Source: Mesostigma viride
Taxonomy: Eukaryota; Streptophyta; Mesostigmatophyceae; Mesostigmatales; Mesostigmataceae
Length of the DNA: 64,000 bases
Direction of reading: 5' to 3'
NCBI GenBank assembly: GCA_009746045.1
Contig: RPFO01000127.1
Location: 524,050-588,049, forward strand
Each line of letters begins with the position of its first letter. Position 1 is the stretch's first letter. This document shows positions 29,501 to 44,000 of the stretch, piece by piece. Below the pieces are notes generated by a model. That model made no database searches and was not told where the DNA came from. It worked only from the letters and a program-made list of their open reading frames with translations. Position numbers and translations under genes: made by a program.

Positions 29501-32500
29501 CTGGCCTATACTTTTGCTTGGAATATTCCTGTCCAATCAGGTTAGAATAGATTCGAAATGCTGAACAAGTGCCTAGTGACTTACTGCTCTTTTGCTTTGT
29601 GCAACACCTGGTTGGGTCATTGTCACTATTTTTACATAAAAAGCCCAGGGTTCAACCCTTAATCTCAACTGCGCGATCCTTTCTTCTCTGCATGCGCCTT
29701 TGCTATTCATATCCATCCATCACAGCTTATTGACGGCATGACCGTTGTCTGTGACAACGTCAGCGTCGTCATCGAAGTCAGCGGAGGGCTCACGGGTGTG
29801 CATCTGCACCTTCCAAGGAGGTATGCAACGACGCAAGCAAATTTAGTCTTGACTGCCACAAGGAAGTGGAGAGGCGGAGGGGGGGGAGGTACTTAAAGGG
29901 GCGAGGAGGAGGAGTGATGAGGCAGATTAAGTATGGGCTTGAGGAGTGATGTGTGGCGTGGCGGCGTTGGGGGTCTATGCTTGCATTAAGCCAGGGAGAT
30001 CAGGGCACCAGTGAGCGACCAGTTGCCACCTTAATAATTTTGGTGGCCGGGGGATTAGCAGTGTAATAAGTGGCAGAAATGCGGGGAGGGAAAGCATACG
30101 GCAAGGAATTGAAGGAGGCACAGCAGCTTGCATGCGTGTGGGTATGGGAGGGGGGGGAGGGGGGGGGGGGGGGGGAGGGGGGGCCACCATTTGTGTTTCA
30201 TCTGTTCCATTTTTTGAAGGTTTAGACTTTCTTTTAGAAAGTGTAAAATTCTCTTCGATTTACATCGGTCTGTGTTTGGAATTACATTGGTCTGCATGCT
30301 TGTTTTGCTGAAAGGGTCTCACTGTCGGCGGACAGTAAGTTCTTCTGTCAAATGTCCATGCATGTGTCACTGGAATTTCCTCGCTGCAATTGATTACTAA
30401 TGGCAAATTAGTCTGCCCCAAAAACTACCGTGCGCATATTCACACTGTGGCAGGCACCCTCCCTTGGCGTCCCTCTCTCTCCAAGGCCTGGTTCTGAGGA
30501 CTGTAGACCACAGGTGGCAGGTATGTCTTGCCAATGTGCTGTGTCTCAGGGCCGGTGCGGTCTCGGCCTCGTGAATGTCTGCCGCGTGAACGTCTTATGG
30601 CTCATAGGCGTCTGTCACAAGGTAGATCTGCCTTTCTTGGCTTGTCAGCATCATCAATGCCCCATCCAGATTCGCTTCAGTGTATACGGTTTTCATTACC
30701 CATTTGTTCAGTGTAAATGAACAGTGCTTCCAGCCAAGCGCTAATCCAAACCGCTTGCTCAGGAGACCAGGATTGTTGCGCCTGACAACTGTGAGAGAAT
30801 ACACAGAACTCTGCATGTTCCTACGCCAGTGGTCATGGAGGCAGCTGCGCTGGATTTCTTTGTCGATTTTTCGCGTTCTTTTAAGACTAATAGATCTTTG
30901 CCTACCACTTGTAAGGCGTTCATTTTCACCGGGTGGACCTATTCCAATTTCATCGGAGAAATTGGAGTACAAATTACGTTAAGGACCTTGAGCAGTAAAA
31001 AGCTGCTCTCCTTGTCGTAAAATTGCTCCTGTCTTTGTCTTGGCTAGGCATGCATGTAGCCTGGCCTTGACCTCTACACCCCGGCATCTGCACATTGCCA
31101 CTTGCATTGTCCGGGGCTCCGCCATCGGCACACACAGGTCGTCAGCCTCAAGGAATGCCGCAAGTTCAACACCGACCTTAAGCAGCCACACATGTACATC
31201 TTCAGGGTGAGTGCCAGGCGGTTGAGTACGAGAATTCATGTGCCGCCAGCCATGGTGCTGTCTGCCATCCAGTTGGTTCGGCCAGGTTTGAAACTTGCCT
31301 ACTAATTTTTCCCGTATGGGCATCATAGCAATGATAACATTCATTCTCTCATTTATAAACCAAAGCGTGAATTCTTATATGCGGCGGAGACCACTGTTGG
31401 CCTACTCTCACAAACCAAGTATCCCTCCTGCTCTAAAGTGTAAAGGCCTCACACTGAAAATGTTGCTCTTGAATGGGCTGCACGTTGTTACCATTTGTGC
31501 TGGCTACTACTTTTTCTGGCTGCAGGCGCTGCACCTCAAGCGGCTGTGCATCTTCCTGATGCCCCACCCGGAGTCCTCCACCAACGACATGGACACGGCC
31601 AACGCCAAGAACAACTTCTTCGGCGGCGAGAAGCTGGTGGATGACCTGTCCGCCTCCGCGCATGTGAGGGGGCATGCTTGATGGGTCCACGCGAGTTGAC
31701 AGAGAGTGTATCAGCTAGGGCGTATTCATATTATTTCCAAGCTACGTTGAACTCTCAAACTAGAATGCAGGGTTTTTTTTCCAGAAACGGCCTGATCGCT
31801 ATGCTGCAAAATAATGCCCCTCATGCGGTAACCTGTGTTCCTAAGTTACGGACTAATGGCTATATCTGTTTTGCAGATCATCTTGAAGAAGGACTGGAAC
31901 AACGAGCTCCTGGCCAGCGAGGTGTCGCTGGACATCATGGACGTGATCTGCCCCTCCATGAGCCAGCAAGGTGAGCCAGCACCATGTGTGAACGGCAGAA
32001 CTGGCAGGCGGAGTGGTGCTGGGGCAGAGGCGCAGTAGCAAGTGCAGATAGCGCGTGTTTGCTGGTCTGGAATAAAGTATGGCTGGGCTTTCGTTTCTGA
32101 GTGTGTCTTCCAGTTTATGTATCTACTATGCACTGTGATGTGCTTTCTACATGCTCTGTTTAACCAGAAACAAGTTACGCGATTGGTAGTTCTACAAGTT
32201 ATTGCTCCGTGAACAGGCATTTAGAGGCATATTCGCCGCAATAGCCACCAAGGTTGCCTCTTATAATCCTTGCTGCTTTCTTCTTGCCCATGGCCATCTG
32301 ATGTGGTTATGCATGTGGCACCACTTGCTTGCTCGCTTTCATGCCGCACAGGAACGAGGGCCCTGCTCTTCTTCATGACCTCACTCCATGCATGCCTTAA
32401 CATGGGTGGCGGCGCAGTGGCACCCCAAGTGGTGCGTCCGGTCCCATTGATTCTGCCACCCCTCGCTCTTATCCATTATACTATGCTATAATAAGTGAAA

Positions 32501-35500
32501 TACCTCTGCTTGGTATACTACCTTAGTCGAATTCATAGAATGTATGCGTTTTGCTTTCTGCTGGATGGCCGTCTGTAGACAACATCCTGGAACCAGTTTT
32601 GTTTGCTGTCCATTCGGCCATGTAGATGTGCTCCGTCCTGCTCTGCAATCCGCTCCTTTTTATATTGCGACGGGGTAGCCGAGGTATCTCTGGATAAATA
32701 TACTGCAGGAGGCACATTGTCACCTTCTCAATGACTCAGGCACGGCATTTCACCAGCCTCTGCCAGCATCTGCTGCTGGCGCCTCTGTGGCATAAGTCTG
32801 CAGGCCTTGCAAGATATCGGTAGCAGCTGCTTGTTTGATGCAGACTGACACAACCACTTGCACCCCCTTTCCTCTCTACTACCTGTCTTTCAACTTATAG
32901 ATACCATCAGAACAAGGAGAGGCATAACAGGATCGCTTTCTGACTCTTAAAGTGCTCCTGGTCCCATCGCTTGTGCTGACCATACCTAGTTCTCATGCGC
33001 ACTGTGCCTTTTCCCTTTTTTCTGTGCTTGGTGATGACCACTTGACCTGGGCCTTCAGCCAAAGCCCCCATCCTCGGTGCACTCACTCCTCCGTATCTCC
33101 ATCCAGAACATCATCATGCAAGTCAAGGAACCGGGTAAGTCCCTACCTGTGCTCATTTCCTTGTGTATTACAAGCCCAGGGTGATGGTGACAGCTGTCTG
33201 CACAGCTAGTGATAACCTGAGCTGGTTTTGGTTTGCTCCGTGTTGGTCTTACCTCTTGCGATAGGGCCGGATGAGCACGTCAGCTTAAATAGCACCCCCG
33301 TAAGCATGGATAGGATTATCTTATTATTACTCTACATTCGCGACTTTTGACACATTGGGGGTTAATGTGCACAAATTGCTTCCTGCAAGCAGTAGTACCC
33401 CGTTTAGCCACAGATGGTTGTTTGCAAGAACGGAAGTTTGCAACATCTGACGACTTATAATTGTCCTATGGCTATGCCTGATGTGTATCATGTTATCGCA
33501 GGTTTTCAACTGGACCTTATGGCTGAAGGCTTGGTCTATTGCAGGGTAAGTGGCATATGGTCTGAAGGGTATCTGTGGTGGCTACCAGATGGGTGGGTGG
33601 CAGGCGATTGTGTGTGCAATGGTGGGATTGTTGGTGAGCATTTTTCTTTTTTACATGACTATCATGACTGCAGCAAGTGCTTCTCTGCCCAGACCCGTCC
33701 AATGTGCACATGCAATATCTGCACTTCACTCCTTGATGGCCTGTAAGTAAATAGCTTTCTGCGGGTCTTAAATCGCCAGCTATCGCCTGGATAAACTGTC
33801 GTTCTGATGTGAACCACATCTTGCAATCTCTTGTGTCTCTTCTCGTTCTCTTCACCATGTTGCTTCCTCAGCACCTGTGCCTTCATGACGTTGCCGGTGT
33901 GCTTTCCACAGGCAGGCATTTTGGCCAGGCAGGGCTTAGAAGATTTTCGGTTTGTAGGGCTGTCCCCGCAGCTTTGCTAAAATCCCGCTGTTAGTTGTTG
34001 TTTAGCTGTGCTTACCCGCATGGGTATGGATAAGGCATTCTGTACATGAGGGTCAGCACATTTTGGCTGCAGCTATGGGCTCTTTGTCAGGCTGGCACCC
34101 ACCACCGTGAGGAGTGGCAATCATTCCGAGGCATTTTGCAGCGGGGGTGTCCAAGTGTGTAGTGGCCCAGCACTCTTCAAATGCCGAGTTTGATAGCACC
34201 TTCTCTATTTGGCAATCTGCTTAGCAAAGGTACAATCCAGGGACGCATGGGTATCTGTGTGTAGATACCAGGTATGGATAAATAGCTTCTTTGGGCATTC
34301 CAGTAGTGCAAATTGAAACTCGGGACGCGTCATAATTAATTAAGGCACTATTTACCTTGGCAGACAGATGGGTGGATCGAAGGAGGTGTTTGGATGGGAA
34401 CACATGGAGATCATGAAAAGGTTTCTTTAATATTCCTGGCAATATCTTAGTGCTTACAACCCTTTGGTGGTGTTGCTGTGGACTTGTATGGCATTAATCT
34501 GCCGGTCAGTGTCATGGTGCTTACAACCCTTTGGTGGTGTTACTGTGGACCTGTGTGGCATGCAGGCGGATCCTGGGGGAGTCACCAATGAAAATATGGC
34601 AAAGGTGGAGGTGGGGAACATTTTGCTCAGGTGAGACTTGGTTGTGAGTAGCGGCGTCTGCTATGAAATATGCTGGGTTTCATTTTTCAGACTCAGCCTG
34701 TCCCGACTTTTACCATCACGAGTACCATCATTTTTAAAGCGTTCATTTCTTATTGCTTTATTTTCATCTTGAATGCTATCATCCCTGTTCGTGCTTCAAC
34801 AGTCGTGGCACAATGTAATGCCTAGCCTGCAAGTATTACGAGCTTGACCTGCCCACATTTGATTTTAAGTTGATCATCAGTTTGATGCCATCATGATCCA
34901 TCCAATTAAGAAACCATTTAAAAAGTCGTAGCTTAAAGTTTTCGTGTCGGTTCCTGAGAATGGTTCATCGAATTCGGTAGCTACTTGCTGCATTTGGATT
35001 CCTTCCTGGTGCCGCATGATCTGGGCCAATGCTGTAGGGAAGCATACACCCTGAGCTTGGCTTATTCATGTATCCAATTCTAAATTATTGCCTGTTGGTT
35101 CCCTGCGACGTTGTGTTTGACCTTATCCTAATCTCGGTCTTCGGGACAAGGCTATATCCTTCTTGTATGACGCAAAACCATGTTTGCTGGCCTTGTCCAC
35201 CAACTTGCCCTTCTTACTACTGCCACCAGGGATGCCCGCACCGTTCCTGTGTCCACGCTTCTTGAGGTCGACCGCGACCAACCAAGCCAGGCCCGCCTGC
35301 ACGGGCGATCGAATGGTAGGTGCCAGCTGGCAGTGTGCCTATGCAGGTGTTCATATCGTTTGGTCGTTGCCGTTGTGGATGTGTCCTTCATCAGATTGAA
35401 GTCTTATGGCTGGGCGTCAGCGATAGGAGCATGCAACATTTGGATCTGCTTGCAGGTCACTGATAAATTATCATTATTATTATTATTATTATTTAACAAG

Positions 35501-37982
35501 AGCAGGGCAGGTTACTCAAGTCTTTGACTGGCATACGGATGGACATTGATGCACCATTTCTCTCGTTATTTTGTACGTGCGATTTGTTTGGGAGGGCAGA
35601 CTGTCCATTAGAAACTAGTGTAGCAAAGATGCTCGAGATTCCTGGGGCGCATATACGCGGGTAGCCATTTTGTGTTAACACTAAGCAGCCTTTGCGCATC
35701 GTGCCTTCAGGCAATTTGTTCCTTTCTTATCTGGAGACAGGCATTATTCACAGGTTAGTTTTCTAAGCATGGTGGTGTCTTCCCATCTTACTCTTTTTAC
35801 CATCTGTGTAACACTATTTTATTGTCTGTCCCGTGTGCATCATGCTGTCCACGACGTATGCCTACGGTGCTTTGCTTCTGGCAGCCTCGCAACTGGCATT
35901 CCAAACCATTCACCCCGAGGGCGAGCCCGCCTCCAGTACGGCACCACGGCACCCCCCGCTGCTATCCTTCTTCTCGCGGGGAATATATCCACCGCCACCG
36001 CCACCATTGGTGTCCTTCCACCTGGAATTCTGGCTCCACCCTGTCAAGGTGAGCAACTAGGCTATTTGGACTCTATCACCCTGAAACCTGGGCAAACCCT
36101 GAGAAAACAGAACCCTCATCATCACGGACGACTCGCGGACGTCTAGGTAGGCTCCTCCCAGAACATATCTATGATGCACGGTGCAGGCACCAAGGAAGGC
36201 AATGGTGCATGCAGACACGACAAATATCAGAGGCTAGCTGGGGTTTGTCAGCGTGCGTAATTTCTGCCAACATCAGTATTGACAGTCCACGTTGACATTG
36301 GCGGGAGCGGGATGGTCTCGTTAGGACCGCATATGCAGGTTACCATCATCAATGAACTCAGGTGTGTGTGTGTGTGTTTCCCTCGGGACTATCCCTCCAC
36401 AAAGGGATTGCTCTGTTTGACCTTGGGTGACGGTCCTCCGTGCCTACCCTGCACAATTGGCGGCCTCGGTGGTATCCAATGCACGCTTCTGGCATCCCTT
36501 CCACAGGTGGAACTGCAAGAGGGCTCGTGCTTAAACCTGGCTTCCTTCATTGCAGAGCTGTCACAACCACCAGGTACCGTGAAGTTTATGCATGTGGACG
36601 TTCTGCATTGGTGTCACCCGCAGCACTTGAATGCAGCATTATAGCAGTAAACTACTGAGTAAACTACTGGCCGCACTGCCTCTCATGTCCACGTGTATGT
36701 TAGAGTGGTGTTTATATCTCTGGTTGATGACGGATTTTTGTGTTGGCAGTTGCTGTTGCCTCACCTGTGGCCTTGGCATCATATGGGCAAAGTTATTTGT
36801 CTGGCCAAATAATCCGCTGACTAGGTGGATGCCAACTTGAGCGTATGCAGATCGAAGGTCTGCTAGGTGGGGTGATGCACTGCAACAACTGGAAACACGT
36901 TCATCACGACAGGATATCGGCGGTGAATATTTTATAACGGGGAAAAAAATCTAGGTGTGGGGGGGCACCTGAGCTCTCCACGATGGGTGGCTTAGCAGTA
37001 GCTGGAGAGAAAACAGAGAAGAAAGTGAGGCTGTGTGTGCGAAGTTGGAAAACAGTATACCATAATATGTGTGTATTGTATGTAGTAACCCGCGCACAAG
37101 GACCAGGCAACAGCACACCAATCACGCAGCAGACTGACATGATTACGGGAAGCCCACGGATATTTGCCCCCGTACCAAGGACACATGATTCCCCATGGTC
37201 ATTTCCCCGTTTCTCTTTTGGTGGTTGCGCCATTCCATGATGGAACATGCTGCTGTGTCCCCCCCTCCCCCCGTAGTCCTCCACAAGCCCAAGGTCATCA
37301 CGGCCGGCGAGTCACCGATCCTCGTGCCAGAGCCCCTCGTGAGTGGTGCCGCGCGCAAGAAGGAGCAGGTCGCCAAGGCGATCACCAACGAGTGCTTCCT
37401 GGTGGACATTCAGCTCGACTCGGTCAGCGTCTTCTTCAGCCTGCCACTTCGGACATCCGCCCCCGCGCTGCCACCACCGCCCCTTCCGGGGGTGCCACCC
37501 CCGCCTCTCTCGTCAGCCCCCCCATCTCGCCCCCCGCCACCACCCCCGGTGCCCGAAGGCCACCTGCCTTCCGCACCCACAACCTCCTCGCCGCATCCAT
37601 CCAGCAGCGCTCAGGCATCCCCTGCCCCCCCAGGTCTCCCTCTCTCAGCGGCCCCACCCCCCAAGAAACCCCCGCCACCACCACCGCCGCCCCAGGCCGC
37701 GGTCATCGTGGCGCACCTCCTCATCCAGAACGCGAGACTGCTCGTGGACCCGGACATGGAGGTGGAAGAGCTGGGACTGGCTCCTCAAGGGAGGCACTTG
37801 CTGCCCGATGAGCCAGCCCTGCCACCGCAGGCACCCCCGCCCGTGGCCGCGCCAGCCCCCGCGCCGGTGCCCCAGGCACGCCGCAGCTCCTGGTCGCTCT
37901 TCTCCAGCAGCAGCAGTAGCGGGGCAGCGGCCACTACTGCTGTTGTGCCGGCGGCAGCGGCCACCGCGATCGAGGCCGCGGC

Positions 37983-38019
<37 letters not shown>

Positions 38020-41000
38020 CAGGAGAAAGGCGTCACCAGCCGGGGGTCGAGCCGGGCATCCACCCCCAGGGCGTCCAACGCGGCCTCTGGGCCCCGCTCC
38101 GTCATGTCCCTGGCCAGGGAGGCCAGCCCATGGCGCGGATCCCTGCGCTTGCAGCAGGTGAGGTACCGGGCTCCAGGCGGTGTGACTCTGGCTCTGTACA
38201 GCATATATCTTGAGTTATCTGCTTCCTCTTTATGAGCTTTGATCTTCATGGTCTTGATTTCCTGCAGTATTGGCCCAACGCGCAAACTTGGGTTTGAACA
38301 TCATTTTCGGTTAAGTGTTTCGTCAAAAATGACGTTTACGTGTTTTATTAAGAATGATGTCTGCATCGGCATTAAGCACTCCTATTTTATACAGCTGTTC
38401 AGCATGCTCCACAACTGACTAGTAGCCAGCCCAGAAGAGCCCAGGACTTTATACAGCATCCTCCCTGGTCCATGGGCCTGCTGCGCTAGCTAATCAGCTT
38501 TTGCCCCATGTTTGCACGACTTTTCCAGTTTAATGACCCCTCGGCTCCTTTTTCCCCTTTCCTTGCATGACTTGTCCATTTCAAAGAGGCCTTGTCTCCC
38601 TTTTATTTACATGTACCTTCTTTTCGGTCATCTGTCGTGCTCCCCCCTGCCCCCCCCCCCAGGTGTTGGTGGAGCTCGTGTCGGTGACGGCGGGCAAGGA
38701 GTGGGAGGGCAACCAGGACGACTACCACGCCGCGTGGAAGGTCATCCAGATCGACGAGGCCGCACTGGACATGGCGCAGGTGCCTGCGTGGTGCTGGCAT
38801 CCATGCCCAAGCCTTGCGGCTAAATTTAGCTCCACAGGCACGGCCTCTACCACCACCGCCGACCCTAGGCAACCGCCTACCGTTCATAAACCAAACAACG
38901 GAAGCGTGTTCGTGGGCGGTATCACCCACGCTGCCTCCTCCACCGCCTCGGCTCTCGCGACTGCCCGGTCAGGGGATGCGGTTGCCAGCAGTAACCCAGG
39001 CTCTGCCCGCTCATCCCTTGAGCTGGACCGCATGGCGGCCACCGCACGGGCCGTGACCCCGTTTGCCCCGCTCCCCCTGCCAGGCCTCGCAGCCAGCGTG
39101 CGCGTGCGCCGCCTGGCGGTGCAATGCTCCAAGGTGGGCGCGAGCACCGTGCTGGCGATGCTGGCGCAGCTGCACCAGCTGGTCATGGCGTTTGTGTCCA
39201 GCACCAGCCAGCAGGCGCGCAAGGACGTGCGGCGCAAGCGGCGGCAGATGCGGCGCGAGCACTTGGAGGCCATGCAGAAGCAGGCACAGGTGGGGGTTAC
39301 CTAGTTTTTCGCCTCAAGAGGCAACCCCCTGCTAACAGGGGTGGATTTGAAATAAGAGGGCTGTTTTTCAGAGTTCTAGTTGTTGGGTGGAGGGGGGGCG
39401 CGTGGGTTGAATGGCAAGTTTGTAGGGCATGGGGGTGATATCATACCACCTGGGGAGCGGCTGCTTGGCAAAGCGGTAGGGGCCGTGAAGAAAGTGCGGG
39501 GACACAGGGGGAAGTTGAGGACCAAAGGCGGTGAGAAAGTGGGGGGGGGGGGGGGGGAAGGTTATAAGCTGTCTATCTATCATATGTCACCCCGAGACTA
39601 ATGATAAATCTCAACGGGCGGGTGGGTAATAAGTCTCCTCATGCTTCCGCGTAAGAAGTATGCAGTGTACTCTTCCCTGCCACCGTATCCATGTCACGTC
39701 TTGAAAGATACCAGCTGGAACTGCAGAAAACAGGTCCAGTTTATTTGCGGCTGCCTTCTGCCTCTAGTATGTCGCTGCGTTCTTTTTCCTTGCGGCCTTT
39801 GACGTCTAACGTTTGCCCGAAAGACATTGTACCTCCGTGATGCTGCTCCTGGTTCTTTCCCATCCCTCGACTTTTGCATCCGGTCACCCGACAGGAGCAA
39901 AAGCAAGCTGCATCTGAGTCCGAGCTCGACAGCAGCATGGACGGCCCCGATGACCTGGAACCGGTGCACCCGCCGGACCTCTCCCTCCGCATCCGCCTCG
40001 CGGAGTTCGACGTCAAGTTCCATGAGGACGCAGGCCCCCGCGACGCCGCCCTGTCCGACGACGCAGCCGCCCGGTCCTACCTCAAGGCGGTTCCGTCCGC
40101 CAGTGCGCCCCCGCCCCGGTACAACCGCGGGCCCTCCGTGGCGACGGGTACATCCCCCGGCGCACTCCTCGGCTGCGCCAGCATGCTGGGGTTCGAGCTC
40201 GGGGTGGTTTCGGAGGGCCGAGGCGGCACCGAGGGCCATCGAGAGAGTGCGGCGCGCGTCATGCTGCGGGAGCTGCATGTGGAGTGTGTGGATGTGGCGC
40301 AGCCGGGGCCAGGGCACCTGCCGCTGCCGACCCCTCCGGTCCAGATCCCCACGTCGGCGATGCACTCGCCCGGCCATGCGGTGGCGATCGCGAGGGTGAG
40401 CGATGCCACGGATGACCATAAACCCGGCATCCGGAACGTGCGATCGCTGGACGCGTCATCCGCGGCGGTTGGCGCGCTCCCTCTCCCCCCCACGGCGCTA
40501 CGAGCGGTCATGTGGGTGGGCGACAATGCGTCGCTGGCGCACGTTGATGCAGGCAAGCATGGGCAAGAGGGCAGCTACAAAGCGCGGCTGCACAAGGGCA
40601 AGCCGGCGCGCGCGTGCATCGACATCCAGGGTCTGTACCGGGGCAACTTGGACATCCTCAAAGTGGCGGACCGCAGCAGTAGCGGCCACGGCAGCGACGA
40701 TGCAGGGGGGAGCAGCAGGGTGCACCGCCGGCCGAGCCGCCTGTGCCAGGGTGGCGACGCGTGCATCAGGGACCCGTACAGCTTGGGTGGCTCTGATGGT
40801 GGGGAATCGGTTTCCCAAGGAGGGAAGCCAGGGGTAACGAGGGGGGATGGGGGGGCCGAGTGGCTCCCTAGCGAGCTGCATCTAACGGGCGCAGTCTCGG
40901 GGCTTCGCCTCGGGGGCGGCCTGTTCTTCGCGGAGCGGGTGCTGGAGCGGTGCGGGATCTTGCTGCCGGAACGGGGTTCTAGCGACAGGTGCGTGTCGTG

Positions 41001-44000
41001 CTGGGGATTGGCCGGTGGGCAACCAACATCTCAAATTAGCACCTGATGTCCCAAAAGTTTCTGGTGCTCTTGATATGGGAAGGGGTTTGGCTGGGGCATT
41101 GAGGGTTTGACAGGTGGCAAGGTAAATAGGCAGTGCACAAGTAGTACGCCAACAACACAGGCCAATTTTTTTCTTTCCAACTTAATTGTTCTAGGCATGT
41201 GGTATTGCTGTTCATGACAGTCAAACCTCCTTGTTGTGAGAAGGTCACTGCTGGGTGCCTTTCAAGACATGGTGTTTCGGAATTGGTACTCAATCGCCAC
41301 ACCATGCTTACACTGTTGGCGCCTGCGCCCTGTTTATCCTTGGGCTGGCGCAGGACCCGGGAGACAGCCAGCCAGGGAACAGAAGGCAAGTCCTCGAGCC
41401 CTCAAGAGGGGAACAGCGCTACCGGGAATGCTGGCCCTGCAACTAGTGCATCGAAGCCAACCCAAACTGCGGGTGTTAAGTCAGCGGCGCCGACCAATGG
41501 TGCCAGCCCTCCAGAGAAGAAAACAGGTGTGGTGTGCATACCTACTGGGCTGTTTCTGTCGTTGTCTGGTGGATTCCATCACCCTTGTGCCCTTCTTCTT
41601 CTTCTTCTTCTTCTTCTTCTTCTTCTTCTTCTTCTTCTTCTTCTTCTTCTTCTTCTTCTTCTTCTTCTTCTTCTTCTTCTTCTTCTTCTTCTTCTTCTTC
41701 TTCTTCTTCTTCTTCTTCTTCTTCTTCTTCTTCTTCTTCTTCTTCTTCTTCTTCTTCTTCTTCTTCTCTTTCTCATTGTATCCCTTACACCTACACACAC
41801 CAACGTTAAGATTCCCAGGTTTAAGATCTTGATACCCTGGATTTAGGAATTTCAGGTTTAAGATGGCAGGGCTGGTTTTGGGCAAAAGATCTTAAAGTAG
41901 GTACAAATGGCTGGTCAGTGGTATGCGATATAGATTATGTACTCAGGTTTACCGCATCAGGTTTAAGATCGTACAGCTCTCAACTTTAAGATCTTCAGCC
42001 CTGGATTTGATTTTAGGTTTAAGATTGCAGCCCTGGGTCGGCCAGACCCCAATCTTAAACGTGTGGGGGGGGATGTAGTTTGCTTTGTTGGGATCACCTC
42101 ACCGCAGTTATAGCCCTCGACCGTGCTCTACTACGCCGCATGTCTGCAAGTGTGAGGGATGCTTACCGCATGCCGTGCACACTGAGCCATGAGACCCATC
42201 CAACTTTGGTCGGAGTCAGCTGTTACGCAATCAACTCGACTGGTGGCTCGTTCTGCCTGTGCTCACAGTTGAGCAGGCCAGTTTCGTGATTTCACGATTT
42301 CGCTGTTTTGCTGGCTGGGCTGCATGTATCGCGTGTAATGAAAAACTGGTGCATGCTGCCATACCTGCCTTAGTTTCGCCAAGTTGACTTAGCTTGCTAT
42401 CGCCATCGCCATCCTCATGCCTTCCATCGTATCTTATTCTTCACGTGTATGTTAAATCATGTGCGTGGTGGTGCGCCGCAGCGGGCCCCCTCCTTCGCCG
42501 CCTGGAGCGAGCGCTGGCCCATCACGGGCACGAAGCCGACGCCAACCTGTGGGACATCGCCGACCTGCCCACGCGGCTCAACGTGGTGCTCAAGCTGGAG
42601 GACTGGATGCTTGCGCTGGAAGGGACACCGCTAGAGACGGGGCCGACACCTTCTGCGGGCGGCGGGGTGGGCCGTCCGGACTCATCTGCACCTGGGAGGG
42701 GGACCGGGGCGGGTGTTCCTGGGATCTCGTCCGAGCGGATGATAGGCCACGCTCGCGTCGCGGACAGCATAAGCCATGGAACTGGCCATCCTTCCCCCAT
42801 GAAGTTAACCAATGCAGGCCCATCGCAGGCCGCAGGCCACATGGGCCAACCACACGGCGTGGGCCATGCCAGCCATGGTAGCCCCGGCAAGGATGCCAGC
42901 TGGCATCCACGCCGTGAATGCCTGCTCCCGTTCCAGTTTGACTCGCTCTCGCTGGAGCTGTGCCCTGGGGGGGCCGAGCACGGCCGCCACCGCGTGCAGG
43001 TGCGTGTGGCCGGGGAGGCTGTGCGCGTGTTGCCCATGTGCTCGCGCGCGCAGCTGCTGCGCGCGATGCAGGGGGGGGAGGTCGAGCGGCAGCTGTGGGA
43101 GGAGGTGGCCAGGGAGGGCCAGGGGGAGGAGGATGCCGATGGCGAGGACGAGTACGACAAGACAGGCGAGGACGTCGATGAAACCAAGCGGGCAGGGAAG
43201 CACGAAGACCTCTCCCACCTCTCTGTGGGAACAGGGAGAGTCACCGAGGGGACGGCGGCGGGTGATGCCACTGACGCTCGAGTAATTCCAGCGGACCCGG
43301 AGCCAGATGGCCCCCGCATGCACCCGGTAAGCAGCGAGGCCATGTTTGCGTTCAGCGGGTCCGAGTTTGGGGACGGCGCCGACGAGAGCCGGCCCCCGAG
43401 CGACCACGAGGGGAGCAGCCGGGGGGGTAACAGGGGCCCCATGGACGCAGCCCCTCGAGAGTATATACCGGACAGCTGCGGTGTCAGTGGCATGGAGGCG
43501 GGGATTGGGAACGGGGGCAACTTTGCGGGCGATGCGTTTGATGCCGGTGATGGCGATGACGAGCAGGATGGTGACGTGGGCACCATCTCGTTGGATGACC
43601 TCTTGCTGGGCAAGGCGCCCACGGTCGCAGCGGTGGCCCCGCGGCCTCCCGGTGGCAGCGCAGGGATAACGCTTTCACAATCCACCCCCCTTAGCAGCGC
43701 GCCGGCTGCACTAGGGAACAGCAGCGCCACCCCCGCGAACAGCATTGGGCTGCCTGTTGGCACGGCGGGCAGTAGTAGTGCTGGCTCGGCCGCTTCTGCC
43801 CCTGGCCCAGGCGGTCCTGCCCCTGGACCGGTCGCTTCTGGCCATGCTTCTGCCTCTGGCCCTGCTTCTGCCTCGGGCCACGCGGTGGTCGTGGGCCATC
43901 TCTCGGCAGCCATGTCGGCCGCCGCCGCGGCCGGCCATTCGCAGCAGCCGGTGTCGCCAGGTCGCAAGGGGGCAGGGACGGGGGGGGAGCGGCGGCCCGG

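Larger units (their letters stand above)
26584..31970 (+). other. chorein gene exons 1-9: N-terminal chorein and first groove modules
   Basis: Residues about 1-270. Exon 2 adds ALGLPKFLHVRLALLRKLTVK, equivalent to the 'GLP...V..G.L.I' block of chorein. Exon 5 has LIDGMTVVCDNVSVVIEVSG. Exon 6 has LASLSLQGLVLRT. Exon 7 has VVSLKECRKFNTD. Exon 8 has MPHPESS and NNFFGGEKLVDDLSASAH, paralleling LLPHPD and the FFGGERFLEGISGEA block that I recall from land-plant homologues. This ordered series of small conserved exons is the firmest evidence for the family. Confidence 0.85.

Noticed and set aside
31060..31137. Extension of chorein exon 7 upstream (LTSTPRHLHIATCIVRG frame)
   Set aside because: Phase does not fit; the exon at 30454-30520 (LASLSLQGLVLRT) joins in frame and matches the family better.
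36277..36336. Additional chorein exon (TVHVDIGGSG...GPHMQ)
   Set aside because: Looks plausible by similarity, but no acceptor gives the phase required after the exon ending 36048; left out of the gene model.
41199..41885. Long frames with poly-Leu, poly-Phe, poly-Ser, poly-Lys or poly-Arg
   Set aside because: They are translations of the CTT microsatellite in an intron, open in all frames because the repeat has no stop codon.
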